From an uncultured Bacteroidales bacterium (GTDB taxonomy: Bacteria > Bacteroidota > Bacteroidia > Bacteroidales > Paludibacteraceae), in contig CALATT010000069.1 in the NCBI GenBank assembly GCA_937891905.1, positions 1 to 62,553 of the forward strand: a stretch of DNA of 62,553 nucleotides, in the 5' to 3' direction. Every line of letters begins with the position of its first letter. Position 1 is the first letter of the stretch. The notes below the pieces were generated by a model. The model made no database searches. It saw only the letters and a program-made list of their open reading frames with translations, and had not been told where the DNA came from. Positions 51,918 to 61,186 of this stretch are shown here, piece after piece. The position numbers and the translations under genes were made by a program.

Positions 51918-53072
51918 GATGTTTTCTAATAGTTCTTGGGCTTTGATGCGTGCCTCTTTATCGATAGCCACATACTCCTCGTAGGTGGGTGATGGGATAA
52001 AAGAAGTCTTATCCATCGTTTCTGCGATGATTTCAGACATCTGCAGAAAACCGCATTTATTTTGCCTAAATGCGAGGTTAACCACCTCATTGGCTGCATT
52101 CAGCACACAAGGGACTGTTCCTGCTCTGCGCATTGCCTCGTATGCGAGTTGCAGATTAGGGAAGCGTTGTAAGTCGGGTTGCTCAAAGGTGAGTTGCGTC
52201 ATCTGCGTCCAGTCAACGCGTGGAAAATCACTTGCTAATCGTTCAGGGAAAGAGAGCGCGTATTGGATTGGCAATCGCATGTCTGGTGCCCCTAACTGCG
52301 CCTTGATAGCTCCATCGGTGAACTGTACAGCGGAGTGCACAATGGATTGCGGATGCACAAGTACTTCTATCTTATCCACAGGTACACCAAAGAGCCATTT
52401 GGCTTCAATCACCTCAAAGCCTTTATTCATCATGGTAGCAGAATCGATAGTTATCTTGGCGCCCATATCCCAATTGGGGTGCTTGAGAGCCTCAGCAGCC
52501 GTCACCTGGCGCATTTGGTCGAGTGTATAGGTACGGAATGGTCCACCACTGGCAGTGAGAAGAATTTTCTCTATCTCACTATGGTCCTCGCCCACAATGC
52601 TTTGGAAGATAGCACTATGTTCGCTATCCACAGGCAGTATAGGCGCGTGGTATTGCTGTGCCAAGGCGCATATGATTTCTCCTGCCACAACGAGCGTCTC
52701 TTTATTAGCGAGCGCGATAGTCTTGCCTGCCTTGATGGCTTCTATGGTAGGACGCAAACCTGCGTATCCCACCATCGCCGCCACGACGACATCGATACTT
52801 GGCATGGTTACCATCTGTGCGATAGCATCTTCCCCTGCCCACACTTTGATTTCCAAGTCAGTCAGTGCCTCGCATAAGGCGGGATAGAGCGTTTCATCGG
52901 CTATGCACACCACTTCTGGATGGAAAGTGCGGGCTTGCTCTATAAGTTTATCTATACTACGGTGTGCACAGAGGGCATATACCTCATAGCGCTCTGGATA
53001 AGCAGCCACAACTTCCAATGTTTGTGTGCCTATCGAACCCGTACTACCTAATATAGCAATTTTCTTTTTCAT
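51915..53072 (-). CDS. dxr: 1-deoxy-D-xylulose-5-phosphate reductoisomerase
   Basis: A 385-residue protein starting MKKKIAILGSTGSIGTQTLE. The frame is open 48 nt further upstream, but ATG 53070-53072 begins the NADPH-binding motif and overlaps the preceding stop (TAATG). Metal and substrate motifs: VDSEHSAIFQ, TASGGPFR, TIDSATMMNKG, VHPQSIVHSAVQF. It commits to the MEP isoprenoid pathway. The last codons and stop lie in a short repeat. Confidence 0.96.
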   Translation of the reverse strand: MKKKIAILGSTGSIGTQTLEVVAAYPERYEVYALCAHRSIDKLIEQARTFHPEVVCIADETLYPALCEALTDLEIKVWAGEDAIAQMVTMPSIDVVVAAMVGYAGLRPTIEAIKAGKTIALANKETLVVAGEIICALAQQYHAPILPVDSEHSAIFQSIVGEDHSEIEKILLTASGGPFRTYTLDQMRQVTAAEALKHPNWDMGAKITIDSATMMNKGFEVIEAKWLFGVPVDKIEVLVHPQSIVHSAVQFTDGAIKAQLGAPDMRLPIQYALSFPERLASDFPRVDWTQMTQLTFEQPDLQRFPNLQLAYEAMRRAGTVPCVLNAANEVVNLAFRQNKCGFLQMSEIIAETMDKTSFIPSPTYEEYVAIDKEARIKAQELLENI

Positions 53073-53905
53073 TAGAATACTACCACTTTTTCGGGATCTA
53101 CGGGTTTGCCCGACTCCCACAATTCAAATTCTAATTCGTTATCTCCTGCCATCAATCCAATTGACTCGCCTTCTTCCACAGCCACTCCTTGTGTCTTGAG
53201 CGCCGTACCCACATTGCGATAGACACTCACATAGCGGTCGTGCTGTATGACAATGGTGTAGGTATTATTGAGGTTGGGTTGTAAGAGCACTATTGTTCCT
53301 CTCAGCACTGCCAACACATTCTCATTTCTCGCCACGCGTATAGCGATGCCATATTGCTTGAGGTCAAAGCGCGCTGAACGCGTCACTACTCCTCGCGCGG
53401 GGGCATACATCTGCTGCATTGTGCGCTGAGCAGGACCATCAAAAAGCAATAAACGGTCACGCTCTTGCTGCTCATATTGTAGCAAGAACGCATCCGTCTC
53501 TTCATTACTCATATCAGGCAGTTTCACATTCTCTACCATCTGTAGCGAGTCCAATCGAATGATGCTATCCGATTGAATATCTCCTGCGGTGAGTTGCTTG
53601 ATTACATCGAGGTATTGTCGTTGCAAGGTAAGTGAGTTTTGCAAAGAGTCCACTCGGGCATTCTCTGTTATTAACTGCTGACGAATACTCTCGCTATACC
53701 CAGGCAATATATTACGGATAGGCGTGAGTACGATTAATGCAGATAGCAATATAATCAGCAGCAGAAATAATACCATTAATGTGCTGAAGGTTCCCAAGCC
53801 GCTTAAGCGCATATGAAAAATCTCGCGCAGCGTCCTGTCGTCTAATATCGCCAAGCGATACTGACGCCTCATCTTTTGCCAAAAACTCTCTTTTTCCTTT
53901 ACCAT
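53072..53905 (-). CDS. M23-fold (LytM) protein, probably inactive
   Basis: A 277-residue protein: cytoplasmic N-terminus, one membrane helix (~40-64), coiled coil (~75-105) and a C-terminal LytM domain (~165-277: YAPARGVVTRSARFDLKQYG). The H-x-x-x-D of active M23 peptidases is replaced (LKQYGIAIRV), and the final HxH is LEFELWE. The fold elements (IQHDRYVSVYRNV, VEEGESIGL) remain. Such degenerate LytM proteins activate amidases or act as scaffolds in cell division. 10 nt after fumarase; overlaps dxr. Confidence 0.87.
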   Translation of the reverse strand: MVKEKESFWQKMRRQYRLAILDDRTLREIFHMRLSGLGTFSTLMVLFLLLIILLSALIVLTPIRNILPGYSESIRQQLITENARVDSLQNSLTLQRQYLDVIKQLTAGDIQSDSIIRLDSLQMVENVKLPDMSNEETDAFLLQYEQQERDRLLLFDGPAQRTMQQMYAPARGVVTRSARFDLKQYGIAIRVARNENVLAVLRGTIVLLQPNLNNTYTIVIQHDRYVSVYRNVGTALKTQGVAVEEGESIGLMAGDNELEFELWESGKPVDPEKVVVF

Positions 53906-53915
53906 TGTTTATTCA

Positions 53916-55565
53916 TTATAAGATAGTACAACCTGCGCAAGGTTTGAGTTGCTTAAAGAAATCGTTTCCTTTATCATCCACCAAGATGAATGCAGGGAAG
54001 TTCTCCACCTCAATTTTCCAGATAGCCTCCATACCCAATTCAGGATACTCAACGCACTCAATGGATTTGATATTCTCTTGCGCAAGAATTGCTGCAGGTC
54101 CGCCAATTGAACCAAGGTAGAACCCACCATATTTCTGGCACGCATTGGTTACATCTATAGAGCGGTTACCCTTCGCAAGCATGATACGCGAACCACCATT
54201 TGCTTGGAACTCATCCACATATGGGTCCATACGGCCAGCTGTAGTTGGGCCCATTGAACCGCAAGCCATACCCGCAGGAGTCTTAGCAGGACCTGCGTAG
54301 TAGATAGGATGATTCTTCAAATACTCAGGCATTGGTTCGCCTGCATCCAAGCGCGCTTTGATCTTTGCATGCGCTATGTCGCGACCTACAATAATCGTAC
54401 CATTCAAACTCAAGCGTGTGCCAATGGGGTATTGGGTGAGCACCTTACAAACATCGTCCATAGACTGATTGAGGTCAATACGCACTGCGTCACCCTCACC
54501 TGCATTACGCAACTCTTCTGGAATGAGTGAAGCTGGATTGCTATCCATCTTCTCAATCCAAATACCATCCTTGTTAATCTTACATTTGATGTTTCGGTCT
54601 GCCGAGCAACTCACACCCAAACCAATTGGGCAACTTGCTCCATGGCGTGGCAAACGCACTACGCGCACATCATGCGCCATGTATTTACCACCGAACTGAG
54701 CACCGAGACCAATCTTATATGCCTCTTGCAGCAACTGTTGCTCCAACTCTATATCGCGGAAAGCACGACCTGTCTCGTCTCCTGTAGTAGGCAACGCATC
54801 GTAGTAATGGGTGGAAGCAAGCTTGACGGTGAGTAAGTTTTTCTCAGCCGAAGTACCACCAATAACAATTGCGATGTGATATGGAGGACATGCGGCTGTA
54901 CCCAAACTCTTCATTTTCTCTACTAAGAATGGCACCAGTGTACCTGGGTTTTGAATACGCGCTTTGGTCTCCTGATAGAGATAAGTCTTATTGGCAGAAC
55001 CACCACCTTTGGTCACGCACAAGAAATGATATTCAGCGCCGTGTGTGGCTTCGATATCTATTTGGGCTGGGAGGTTACACTTGGTATTCACCTCATTATA
55101 CATATCCAGCGGTGCATTCTGTGAATAGCGGAGGTTATCCTGCGTATAGGTATTGAATACGCCACGGCTGAGAGCCTCTTCATCGCTGATATGCGCAGCA
55201 TTAGAAGTCCAAACCTGCTGACCCTTCTCGCCATGAATAATAGCCGTTCCGGTATCCTGGCAAAGCGGCAATTGTCCCTTGCAAGCCACATCCGCATTGC
55301 GCAAGAAAGTGAGCGCTACATACTTATCGTTCGCGCTGGCCTCTGGGTCACGAAGTATCTTCGCCACTTGCTCGTTATGACTACGACGCAACATAAAACT
55401 AACATCATGAAAGGCTTGCTGCGCCATAAGGGTCAATCCTTCTGGCTCTACTTTGAGCATTTCGTGTCCTTCAAACTCACCAACGGAAACATAGTCCTTG
55501 GTTAGCAAATAATACTCTGTTTCATCTTTACCGAGCTGAAACATCGGTGCATACTTAAATTCCAT
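53916..55565 (-). CDS. Class I fumarate hydratase (iron-sulfur)
   Basis: A 549-residue protein. Class I pattern: GQLPLCQDTGTAIIHG (first cluster Cys), the VTKGGGSANKTYLYQ loop, GVSCSADRNIKCKINKDGIW (second Cys pair) and ATG-type ending PAAILAQENIKS followed by FPAFILVDDKGNDFF. The oxygen-sensitive [4Fe-4S] enzyme interconverts fumarate and malate. Its length is normal for the fused alpha/beta form. It is the first gene in the run with the LytM-like gene, dxr and rseP. Confidence 0.95.
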   Translation of the reverse strand: MEFKYAPMFQLGKDETEYYLLTKDYVSVGEFEGHEMLKVEPEGLTLMAQQAFHDVSFMLRRSHNEQVAKILRDPEASANDKYVALTFLRNADVACKGQLPLCQDTGTAIIHGEKGQQVWTSNAAHISDEEALSRGVFNTYTQDNLRYSQNAPLDMYNEVNTKCNLPAQIDIEATHGAEYHFLCVTKGGGSANKTYLYQETKARIQNPGTLVPFLVEKMKSLGTAACPPYHIAIVIGGTSAEKNLLTVKLASTHYYDALPTTGDETGRAFRDIELEQQLLQEAYKIGLGAQFGGKYMAHDVRVVRLPRHGASCPIGLGVSCSADRNIKCKINKDGIWIEKMDSNPASLIPEELRNAGEGDAVRIDLNQSMDDVCKVLTQYPIGTRLSLNGTIIVGRDIAHAKIKARLDAGEPMPEYLKNHPIYYAGPAKTPAGMACGSMGPTTAGRMDPYVDEFQANGGSRIMLAKGNRSIDVTNACQKYGGFYLGSIGGPAAILAQENIKSIECVEYPELGMEAIWKIEVENFPAFILVDDKGNDFFKQLKPCAGCTIL

Positions 55566-55602
55566 ATATCTTTGATTTTATTATTAATTCCAATTTTGCG
55601 TG

Positions 55603-55640
55603 CAAAATTACTATTTTTTTCTGACATACGCAAGCGCGTG
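55603..55640 (-). promoter_or_regulatory. Fumarase promoter with 15-mer at -33
   Basis: Minus strand CACGCGCTTGCGTAT (55626-55640), exactly 15 nt, then -7 TAATTTTG (55603-55610), 38 nt before ATG 55565. Confidence 0.75.
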
Positions 55641-55664
55641 CGCATTTTTATGCGCATGCTTGCG
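55629..55664. repeat. Long hairpin over the fumarase -33 region
   Basis: CGCAAGC (55629-55635) pairs with GCTTGCG (55658-55664); inside, GTGCGCAT (55638-55645) pairs with ATGCGCAT (55650-55657), one G-U, loop of four T. It includes the 15-mer. Confidence 0.6.
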
Positions 55665-55962
55665 AGTTTTTCCATGATTTACGAGAGACATACGGGACAG
55701 ATACGGGACGATAGCATTGTGACTAAAACTAAAAAGGTTGACTCGTATTATGATTTTAATCCTTCAGAAACGACCTCCGCCACAAGGGGTAGAATAAAAA
55801 TCACGGAGACGAACTTTATCGTCTCCGTTTGGCATGTAAGAGTAGTTAGGAAAGTTAGTAACGAATTGGTGCATTCATTATGCTTCCATTTACGAGAGCA
55901 TCACGGGACCATGTCCTATGAAGATAGTAAGAGGGTGCTATCATAAATATCAGCACTGAGAG
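55665..55962. other. Gene-poor stretch with direct repeats and hairpin, possible gene or element remnant
   Basis: Direct repeats of TTTACGAGAG(A)CAT.CGGGAC lie at 55678-55698 and 55889-55909. Between them is a perfect 10-bp hairpin, ACGGAGACGA/TCGTCTCCGT (55802-55811 and 55818-55827). A rightward open frame ends at 55946 but has no family I know. Nothing else was seen. Confidence 0.4.
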
Positions 55963-56169
55963 TTATTTGATTGATTTGAGGAACTCTTGATGAAGGCGTT
56001 TGCGTTCTATTCTTGCTTTTTCTACTTTCTGATAATAGGTATATCCGGTCATTATATGACCAGTATATCCCTCAATGTGCTGAAGTTCTTGGTCTTCTTG
56101 TTCCTGTAGTTTCCACTCATTGCGGTAGAACTTGATGTTTGCTATTAAGCGTTTTGTGTATTTAAACAT
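55963..56169 (-). CDS. Small charged helical protein (68 aa)
   Basis: MFKYTKRLIANIKFYRNEWK, ending EKARIERKRLHQEFLKSIK: a helical, charged protein with a central hydrophobic-aromatic patch. No family recognised. It starts 11 nt after the family 4 glycosyltransferase stop, so it is probably the last gene of the polysaccharide operon. Confidence 0.55.
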   Translation of the reverse strand: MFKYTKRLIANIKFYRNEWKLQEQEDQELQHIEGYTGHIMTGYTYYQKVEKARIERKRLHQEFLKSIK

Positions 56170-56180
56170 AGTTGGGAATG

Positions 56181-57338
56181 TTATTTATTGCTGTATAATT
56201 TAGATATTTGTTCTGCAATTGTGTCCCACTTATATTTCAAAGCAGCAGTCTGTGCATATTGTGAGTATGTCTGCCATAATTGTATATCACTCATCAAACT
56301 CTCTACCATAATGGTCATTGAGATTGCATCTCCAAACTCACACAAGAAACCGGATTTATTATTCTCTACCACATCAGGCACCCCGCCCACTTTAGTTGCT
56401 ACGATAGGCAAACCAGTTGCCATTGCTTCAGCAAAGACGATCCCTTGCGACTCTTCTCTGCTATGTAAAACAAATAAATGTGCTGACTTGTATGCTTCAA
56501 ATACATGTGATTGACTTACATTTGTTTCTATCGAAATATCTTTTTTATAGGGACTTTTTTGTATAAGTTTTAACAACTTAGCATGATAGTTCGTATCCGC
56601 CATAGAGCCAATAATGCGTAATTTTGCTTGTACTCCTTTATTGCGTAATTCATTAAACATCTTGATTGTATAATCATGCCCTTTTCGCTGAGAGATAGCA
56701 CCAATAGACAAAATATTATTACTTTCCTTAGAGCATTCCATTTGATAGTATTCGGCATTTATACCTTGTGGTATAACATACATTTCTGGCAGTATAGAGA
56801 TTTTTCCTTTTTTCTTATACTCTGCTATTTTCTGCGCCACATATGGTGTATCAACAATAATACGCTTTGCATCGTTCAGTATGTCAAATTCTGCACTTGA
56901 TTGAACAATATATTGATATAAGTGTTTCAAAGATGGCTTACGACGGAATGCTTGCTTCTTTTCCTCATGGAGCAAACCATGAACAGTCAGAATAACGGGG
57001 ATGCCGTAATTCTGAATTGCTCTATACAAAACGCCACTGATTTTTCCTGTTCCATGTATATGCACGACATCAGGATGAAGCGCTATTATATCACGAAACA
57101 TTTCCTTCGCTCTCAGGATAGCATCTTCATTATGCTTACCATTATTAGTATATCTGTGTATAGTTAATAATCCATTTCGTTCGCTTGTATCCTTCCCATT
57201 TATACGAGGAAAGTCAAAGACATCTACTACATGTTGCGCACGAATGAGTGCTTGTGTAAGACCAAACACAGACGACTCCACTCCTCCGCGAATACAATCC
57301 ATTGACAATGGATATGGACCAACTTGAATGATATTCAT
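56181..57338 (-). CDS. Glycosyltransferase family 4
   Basis: A 385-residue GT-B protein. N-terminal GPYPLSMDCIRGGVESSVFG and DVVHIHGTGKISGVL; C-terminal domain with SIGAISQRKGHDYTIKMF and the E-x7-E motif in EESQGIVFAEAMATGLPIVA. It is a retaining glycosyltransferase acting on a nucleotide sugar in the cytoplasm. It belongs to the AT-rich operon that starts at 60770; 5 nt after the preceding GT2 gene. Confidence 0.92.
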   Translation of the reverse strand: MNIIQVGPYPLSMDCIRGGVESSVFGLTQALIRAQHVVDVFDFPRINGKDTSERNGLLTIHRYTNNGKHNEDAILRAKEMFRDIIALHPDVVHIHGTGKISGVLYRAIQNYGIPVILTVHGLLHEEKKQAFRRKPSLKHLYQYIVQSSAEFDILNDAKRIIVDTPYVAQKIAEYKKKGKISILPEMYVIPQGINAEYYQMECSKESNNILSIGAISQRKGHDYTIKMFNELRNKGVQAKLRIIGSMADTNYHAKLLKLIQKSPYKKDISIETNVSQSHVFEAYKSAHLFVLHSREESQGIVFAEAMATGLPIVATKVGGVPDVVENNKSGFLCEFGDAISMTIMVESLMSDIQLWQTYSQYAQTAALKYKWDTIAEQISKLYSNK

Positions 57339-57343
57339 AGTAT

Positions 57344-58330
57344 TTAGAATTTAATTATTTCTCTGATTGTTCGAGCGAAGCGATATAACAATGAAAAAGT
57401 CATTACAGAATATGGATGCGTAAGTTCCCAATGAACAATTTTATTGCTATGCTGTAATGCAAAAGCTTTTACTTCTGGTTCTGCATTCAACATTTTATAG
57501 ACTTGTTGTATCTCACTCAATGGCATGCGAAGAAGAACCTTCTTTACTTGGTTAATTCTCCACGGACTAGCTTCGTTTGTTATAAATCGATATTCGTCAC
57601 TAACAGGCAATTCATAAACATATTTTCCTAATCTAAACGAATAAGCCATCATTCGCCATGCTTTGAGTGTGTCCGTATGAGTATAATTAGTTGGATTGTC
57701 ATCACGATAAAAATAATAACAATCCTCTATATCCATGCAGCGTTTGGAAGCGTCTATAGCTTGTAAAGTTTGTAACACATCACATCCTCGTTCTTCGCGA
57801 AAATCAATCTTGGCATCTACCAACATTTGTCTGCGGTAGCAACGATTCCAAGTAAATGTTATATCAAATTGTTTAGTTTGCTTGGTTAAGTGCATTAACT
57901 CCACACCTGTTATTACATCTGTGTTATGCAATGTACGCATTTTCTTGCCATTTGTAGTAACAATAGACCAATGAAGCATATCTAATTGTTTATCATCCAT
58001 TTGTTGGATAATAGTTCTAAGACAATTAGTTGCAATTATATCATCAGGGTCATTAAACCATATATACTTGCCAATTGCAGCTCTATAGCCGGTGTTGCGG
58101 GCTGCATTATCTCGTTTGTTTACCTCATGATTAATAAGTCGCAAGTTATGGTGTTTTTGTTGATATTCTCGTATAATATCTGCTGATCCATCTTTTGTAC
58201 AATCGTTGACACAGATAACCTCATATTCTGTTTCTGGAATATCTTGTGCAAAAACACTATCTAACCATTGCCCGATATATTTCTCTACACCATATACTGG
58301 CGCTACTATTGAAAGTTTTATATTAGTCAT
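57344..58330 (-). CDS. Glycosyltransferase family 2
   Basis: A 328-residue GT-A protein. KLSIVAPVYGVEKYIGQWLD (~4-23), CVNDCTKDGSADIIREY, NAARNTGYRAAIGKYIWFND (donor-binding), DDxD replaced by NDPDD. Typical inverting GT2 for surface polysaccharide. It overlaps the preceding pyruvyl-transferase gene by 4 nt (ATGA). Confidence 0.93.
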   Translation of the reverse strand: MTNIKLSIVAPVYGVEKYIGQWLDSVFAQDIPETEYEVICVNDCTKDGSADIIREYQQKHHNLRLINHEVNKRDNAARNTGYRAAIGKYIWFNDPDDIIATNCLRTIIQQMDDKQLDMLHWSIVTTNGKKMRTLHNTDVITGVELMHLTKQTKQFDITFTWNRCYRRQMLVDAKIDFREERGCDVLQTLQAIDASKRCMDIEDCYYFYRDDNPTNYTHTDTLKAWRMMAYSFRLGKYVYELPVSDEYRFITNEASPWRINQVKKVLLRMPLSEIQQVYKMLNAEPEVKAFALQHSNKIVHWELTHPYSVMTFSLLYRFARTIREIIKF

Positions 58331-59475
58331 TTTTGTTCACAAATAGAAAAAACATGATTCCACATTTGATATATCTTTTCTTTTATTTTTTCATTTTCTT
58401 CTGTCAAATATTGTCTCATCCTTTTATTCTCTTCTGTGTCAAGAATCTTGTATAATACATTTTTAATACTAGAATGGTCTTGTATATTAAAAATCATATC
58501 TTTAAGACCGTATTCCTCATATAATAATTCATACTTAGGATTCCAACTAGAGGAAACTACGGGAACATTAGACGCTAAACAATTAGCCGCGCCATGAAAA
58601 CGAGATGAAACGACTGCATAAGCATTTGCTAATGCACCTTTGGTATCAAGAGCATTTAATCCGCTTATAACTCTATATTTTCCTCCAAAATACGAATTTA
58701 TCTTTTTGCATAAATTTAGGTCACCTAATGATTCATGATTAAACAATACAACTTCTTTCTTTAACTCATTACCTCTTGCAATTAAAATCCTAAAAAGCTC
58801 ATAATAATCTGCTTCTTGTATCCCTGCTTCAGTAATCATCCTCATATTTGGAATTAACACAATTGCGTCTTCACAAAGTGTTATTCCTTTTGTTCCTTCT
58901 ACAATAGCTGTAAAATCTGGATAAATATACACATTAGACATATTCAGTCCTATTTTTTCTAAGTGATTATAGGAGGCTTGTTCTCTAGCGCACACTAGGT
59001 CTGATTTTTCTATAATAGCTTTTCCCGTCGCGATTGCACCTTGATTAGAAAAAGGTCCAAATGCTTGTGGTAAAAATATTGACTTAGTATTATGTTTGCG
59101 AAGTAAATTAAGATAATCATAGTGTATTCTTCCTGTTTCTACATTGTTTTGCCAAACATCTCCAAAACCATATCCGTGTGCAGAGAACATCACATCTAAA
59201 TCCAATGGGGCTATTCCATTTCGCAAAAAATACACATAAGGAAGATGCAATCTACGTAATACACCAGCTATTTTATATTTTGCAAAAAAGTCCATAAGTT
59301 TAGAAAATCTTCTATGCTTAAAAACTAATTTTGAAGATTTCCAAGGACTAACCATATAAGATGGCATAATAACCTCACTATAAGGATGACGTTTTTCTAA
59401 TTCTTGACATATCGCACAAAACATCAGTTCTGCTCCCTTATTGGCATTATTTGTACCGTTAATAAATACTTTCAT
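58327..59475 (-). CDS. Polysaccharide pyruvyl transferase family protein
   Basis: A 382-residue protein: NGTNNANKGAELMFCAICQE (N-terminal motif), FLPQAFGPFSNQGAIATGK, SDLVCAREQASYNHLEKIG and the C-terminal VSSRFHGAANCLASNVPVVS with SSWNPKYELL. This is the WcaK/CsaB-like family that adds ketal pyruvate to sugars. It follows the F420 dehydrogenase-like gene with a 4-nt overlap, as these two families often do in capsule loci. Confidence 0.9.
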   Translation of the reverse strand: MKVFINGTNNANKGAELMFCAICQELEKRHPYSEVIMPSYMVSPWKSSKLVFKHRRFSKLMDFFAKYKIAGVLRRLHLPYVYFLRNGIAPLDLDVMFSAHGYGFGDVWQNNVETGRIHYDYLNLLRKHNTKSIFLPQAFGPFSNQGAIATGKAIIEKSDLVCAREQASYNHLEKIGLNMSNVYIYPDFTAIVEGTKGITLCEDAIVLIPNMRMITEAGIQEADYYELFRILIARGNELKKEVVLFNHESLGDLNLCKKINSYFGGKYRVISGLNALDTKGALANAYAVVSSRFHGAANCLASNVPVVSSSWNPKYELLYEEYGLKDMIFNIQDHSSIKNVLYKILDTEENKRMRQYLTEENEKIKEKIYQMWNHVFSICEQK

Positions 59476-60770
59476 AATTTTAGTAATTTTAACAACTTCC
59501 TACATATACGTTTATGCAATGCATTATGGTTCTGCACTTCTTTCTCTTTCTTTTTGACAATCAACAATGCTTCTTCCAATCTATCATTTACAGACATCGC
59601 TTCATGTTTTAAGTAGTCATCTATGCATTTTTCCACAAAATCAGTCTTTTCATTTGTCGTTTCTCCATTTGCTATTTGACAAAGCCAATATGGATAACTC
59701 CAATTCTTTTTTTGATACTTCCCAATAGCAGCAATACAGCGTTTTTTTCTAAACTCTACTCCCTGCGCTTCAACAACAACTTCTTTAGGAATTTCTTGGG
59801 TTGCTATATAATCAGATTGTAATAATCTATTTACTATACTATCACCTAATTCAGTACGAACAATAATAAGCGATGCTCCATTATTCCAATCTATCACATC
59901 ACTTTGTATATTCCACGGATCGCCGCAAACTATATCGGCATATATATTTAATTTGTCAAAGCAGGCATAGCATCTAGGATGGGTATAAAAGTCTTTGAGA
60001 GCATGGCGCTTGACAGGATTTATCAATATAGAATCCTTGTCGGCCATATGTATAACAATTGGACTATGTTTATAACCATATTTTTTTGCTCTATATTCGA
60101 TACGATATGGCACTTTTTGTTCCGCACCAGCGCATAAAACAGTATTAAGTTCTTGCCCAAGTATTCGGTCACAAATTAATCCAATGACATATTTTACATT
60201 TAAGAATAATCCCTTGGCTTGCGCAGTTCTTATCGATTCTACTTGGCATGGCAATGCAACAAGAGCAACGGATGAGTATTCTCCTATATCGTCTAATATT
60301 GATAACACATCTATAGGGGTATATATAGATCCTTGAGTATGCGATAAACTTTCTTTTGATGTAATAATTTGTGCCTTATTATTTGGAAATGGAAATCCAT
60401 ATTGAGACTTGCACACAATTGCCGCATCAATACTATGTTCTTCAAATAACATATATAATATCTGCGTCACTACTCCTCCACTTTGCGAATTACGATATAT
60501 GGAATCATTTAGACTTTTCCCTACTAAACTTCTTAAAATTTGTCCGACCCATTTATCTTCAACATCTAAAATTGGGAGATTATTATTCCAGGGACAGACA
60601 TCTAAACACTCTCCACATTCAATACAGTTATCATTGACACTCGGATATATATTACCCATGCCATTCTGTTTAAATTGAATAGCTTTTATCGGGCATATTG
60701 CTTTGCACATACCACATCCAGTACACCCCTGCGACTCAACAATTTTAATTATGTTATTATGAAAATCCAT
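59472..60770 (-). CDS. Coenzyme F420 hydrogenase/dehydrogenase beta-subunit-like ferredoxin protein of a polysaccharide locus
   Basis: A 432-residue protein. ATG 60768-60770 is preferred over a GTG at 60809, which lies right next to a probable terminator T run. N-terminal ferredoxin with two [4Fe-4S] motifs, CTGCGMCKAICP and CIECGECLDVCPW. Then the FrhB-type C-terminal domain (SGGVVTQILYMLFEEHSID, VALPCQVESIRTAQ, CYACFDKLNIYADIVCGDPW). In bacteria this fold is common beside pyruvyl transferases in exopolysaccharide clusters. First gene of the operon. Confidence 0.9.
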   Translation of the reverse strand: MDFHNNIIKIVESQGCTGCGMCKAICPIKAIQFKQNGMGNIYPSVNDNCIECGECLDVCPWNNNLPILDVEDKWVGQILRSLVGKSLNDSIYRNSQSGGVVTQILYMLFEEHSIDAAIVCKSQYGFPFPNNKAQIITSKESLSHTQGSIYTPIDVLSILDDIGEYSSVALVALPCQVESIRTAQAKGLFLNVKYVIGLICDRILGQELNTVLCAGAEQKVPYRIEYRAKKYGYKHSPIVIHMADKDSILINPVKRHALKDFYTHPRCYACFDKLNIYADIVCGDPWNIQSDVIDWNNGASLIIVRTELGDSIVNRLLQSDYIATQEIPKEVVVEAQGVEFRKKRCIAAIGKYQKKNWSYPYWLCQIANGETTNEKTDFVEKCIDDYLKHEAMSVNDRLEEALLIVKKKEKEVQNHNALHKRICRKLLKLLKL

Positions 60771-60810
60771 AGTACCATTTGAAATATACACAACAATTCC
60801 TTTATGCACA

Positions 60811-60847
60811 CAAAAAAAACGCGGATTTCTTTCTATTGCTTATCCGC
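60811..60847 (-). terminator. Leader terminator of the polysaccharide operon (attenuator candidate)
   Basis: On the minus strand GCGGAT (60842-60847) pairs with ATCCGC (60821-60826), 15-nt loop, followed by G and eight T (60812-60819). It lies ~40 nt before ATG 60770, inside the leader. Confidence 0.55.
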
Positions 60848-60889
60848 TTTCAGAGGTCCTAGGAAAACCTTAAGTCTCGAATAAGCAAT
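60835..60889 (-). promoter_or_regulatory. Alternative antiterminator stem in the same leader
   Basis: On the minus strand ATTGCTTATTCG (60878-60889) can pair with CGGATAAGCAAT (60835-60846), 12 pairs with one G-U. This uses 60842-60846, the 5' arm of the terminator stem, so the two structures exclude each other. Confidence 0.5.
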
Positions 60890-61116
60890 GCAGAAACCCA
60901 CGCTGCGTATATAAACGCTCACGCACGCACCAAATTAAGGTACGCGCGGGCGCAAAATACACCCATGGGCATCTACTACTGCCTTGTTTTCGAAGACTTT
61001 ATTGAAATTTCCTAGGTTTCTGAAAGTCAAAAACAAGCGTTAGTAAACGCCAATCAATATGTCTGCTCCCTCACCCTGATTTGTCCACGCAGACATCCCA
61101 GCGTGAGTTTGCGGTG
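60890..61116 (-). other. Long leader of the polysaccharide operon
   Basis: About 220 nt between the predicted transcription start and the attenuator, with no gene. It includes a GC-rich patch (CGCCCGCGCGTACCTTA, minus strand). Long structured leaders of this kind are typical of Bacteroidales capsule operons, where NusG-like UpxY proteins act; no such gene is in the window. Confidence 0.45.
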
Positions 61117-61148
61117 CAAAGGTAGTAATAATTTTTGAAAGTACCAAA
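61117..61148 (-). promoter_or_regulatory. Promoter of the polysaccharide operon, composite repeat copy 2
   Basis: Minus strand -33 TTTG (61145-61148), 20-nt spacer, -7 TACCTTTG (61117-61124). It would give a leader of about 340 nt before ATG 60770. Confidence 0.78.
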
Positions 61149-61150
61149 AG

Positions 61151-61186
61151 AAAAATGCCATTTATGCGGAATTTGCATAAATGGCA
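61151..61186 (-). terminator. Terminator after the AAA ATPase gene, composite repeat copy 2
   Basis: The same 12-bp stem (61156-61167 with 61175-61186), 7-nt loop; T-rich run TTTTTCTTTT on the minus strand. It lies 131 nt after the ATPase stop; 61187-61317 holds no gene. Confidence 0.8.

Noticed and set aside
59472..60770. Methanogen-type F420 metabolism
   Set aside because: The FrhB-like fold next to a pyruvyl transferase and glycosyltransferases is a known polysaccharide-locus pairing; no F420 genes are nearby.
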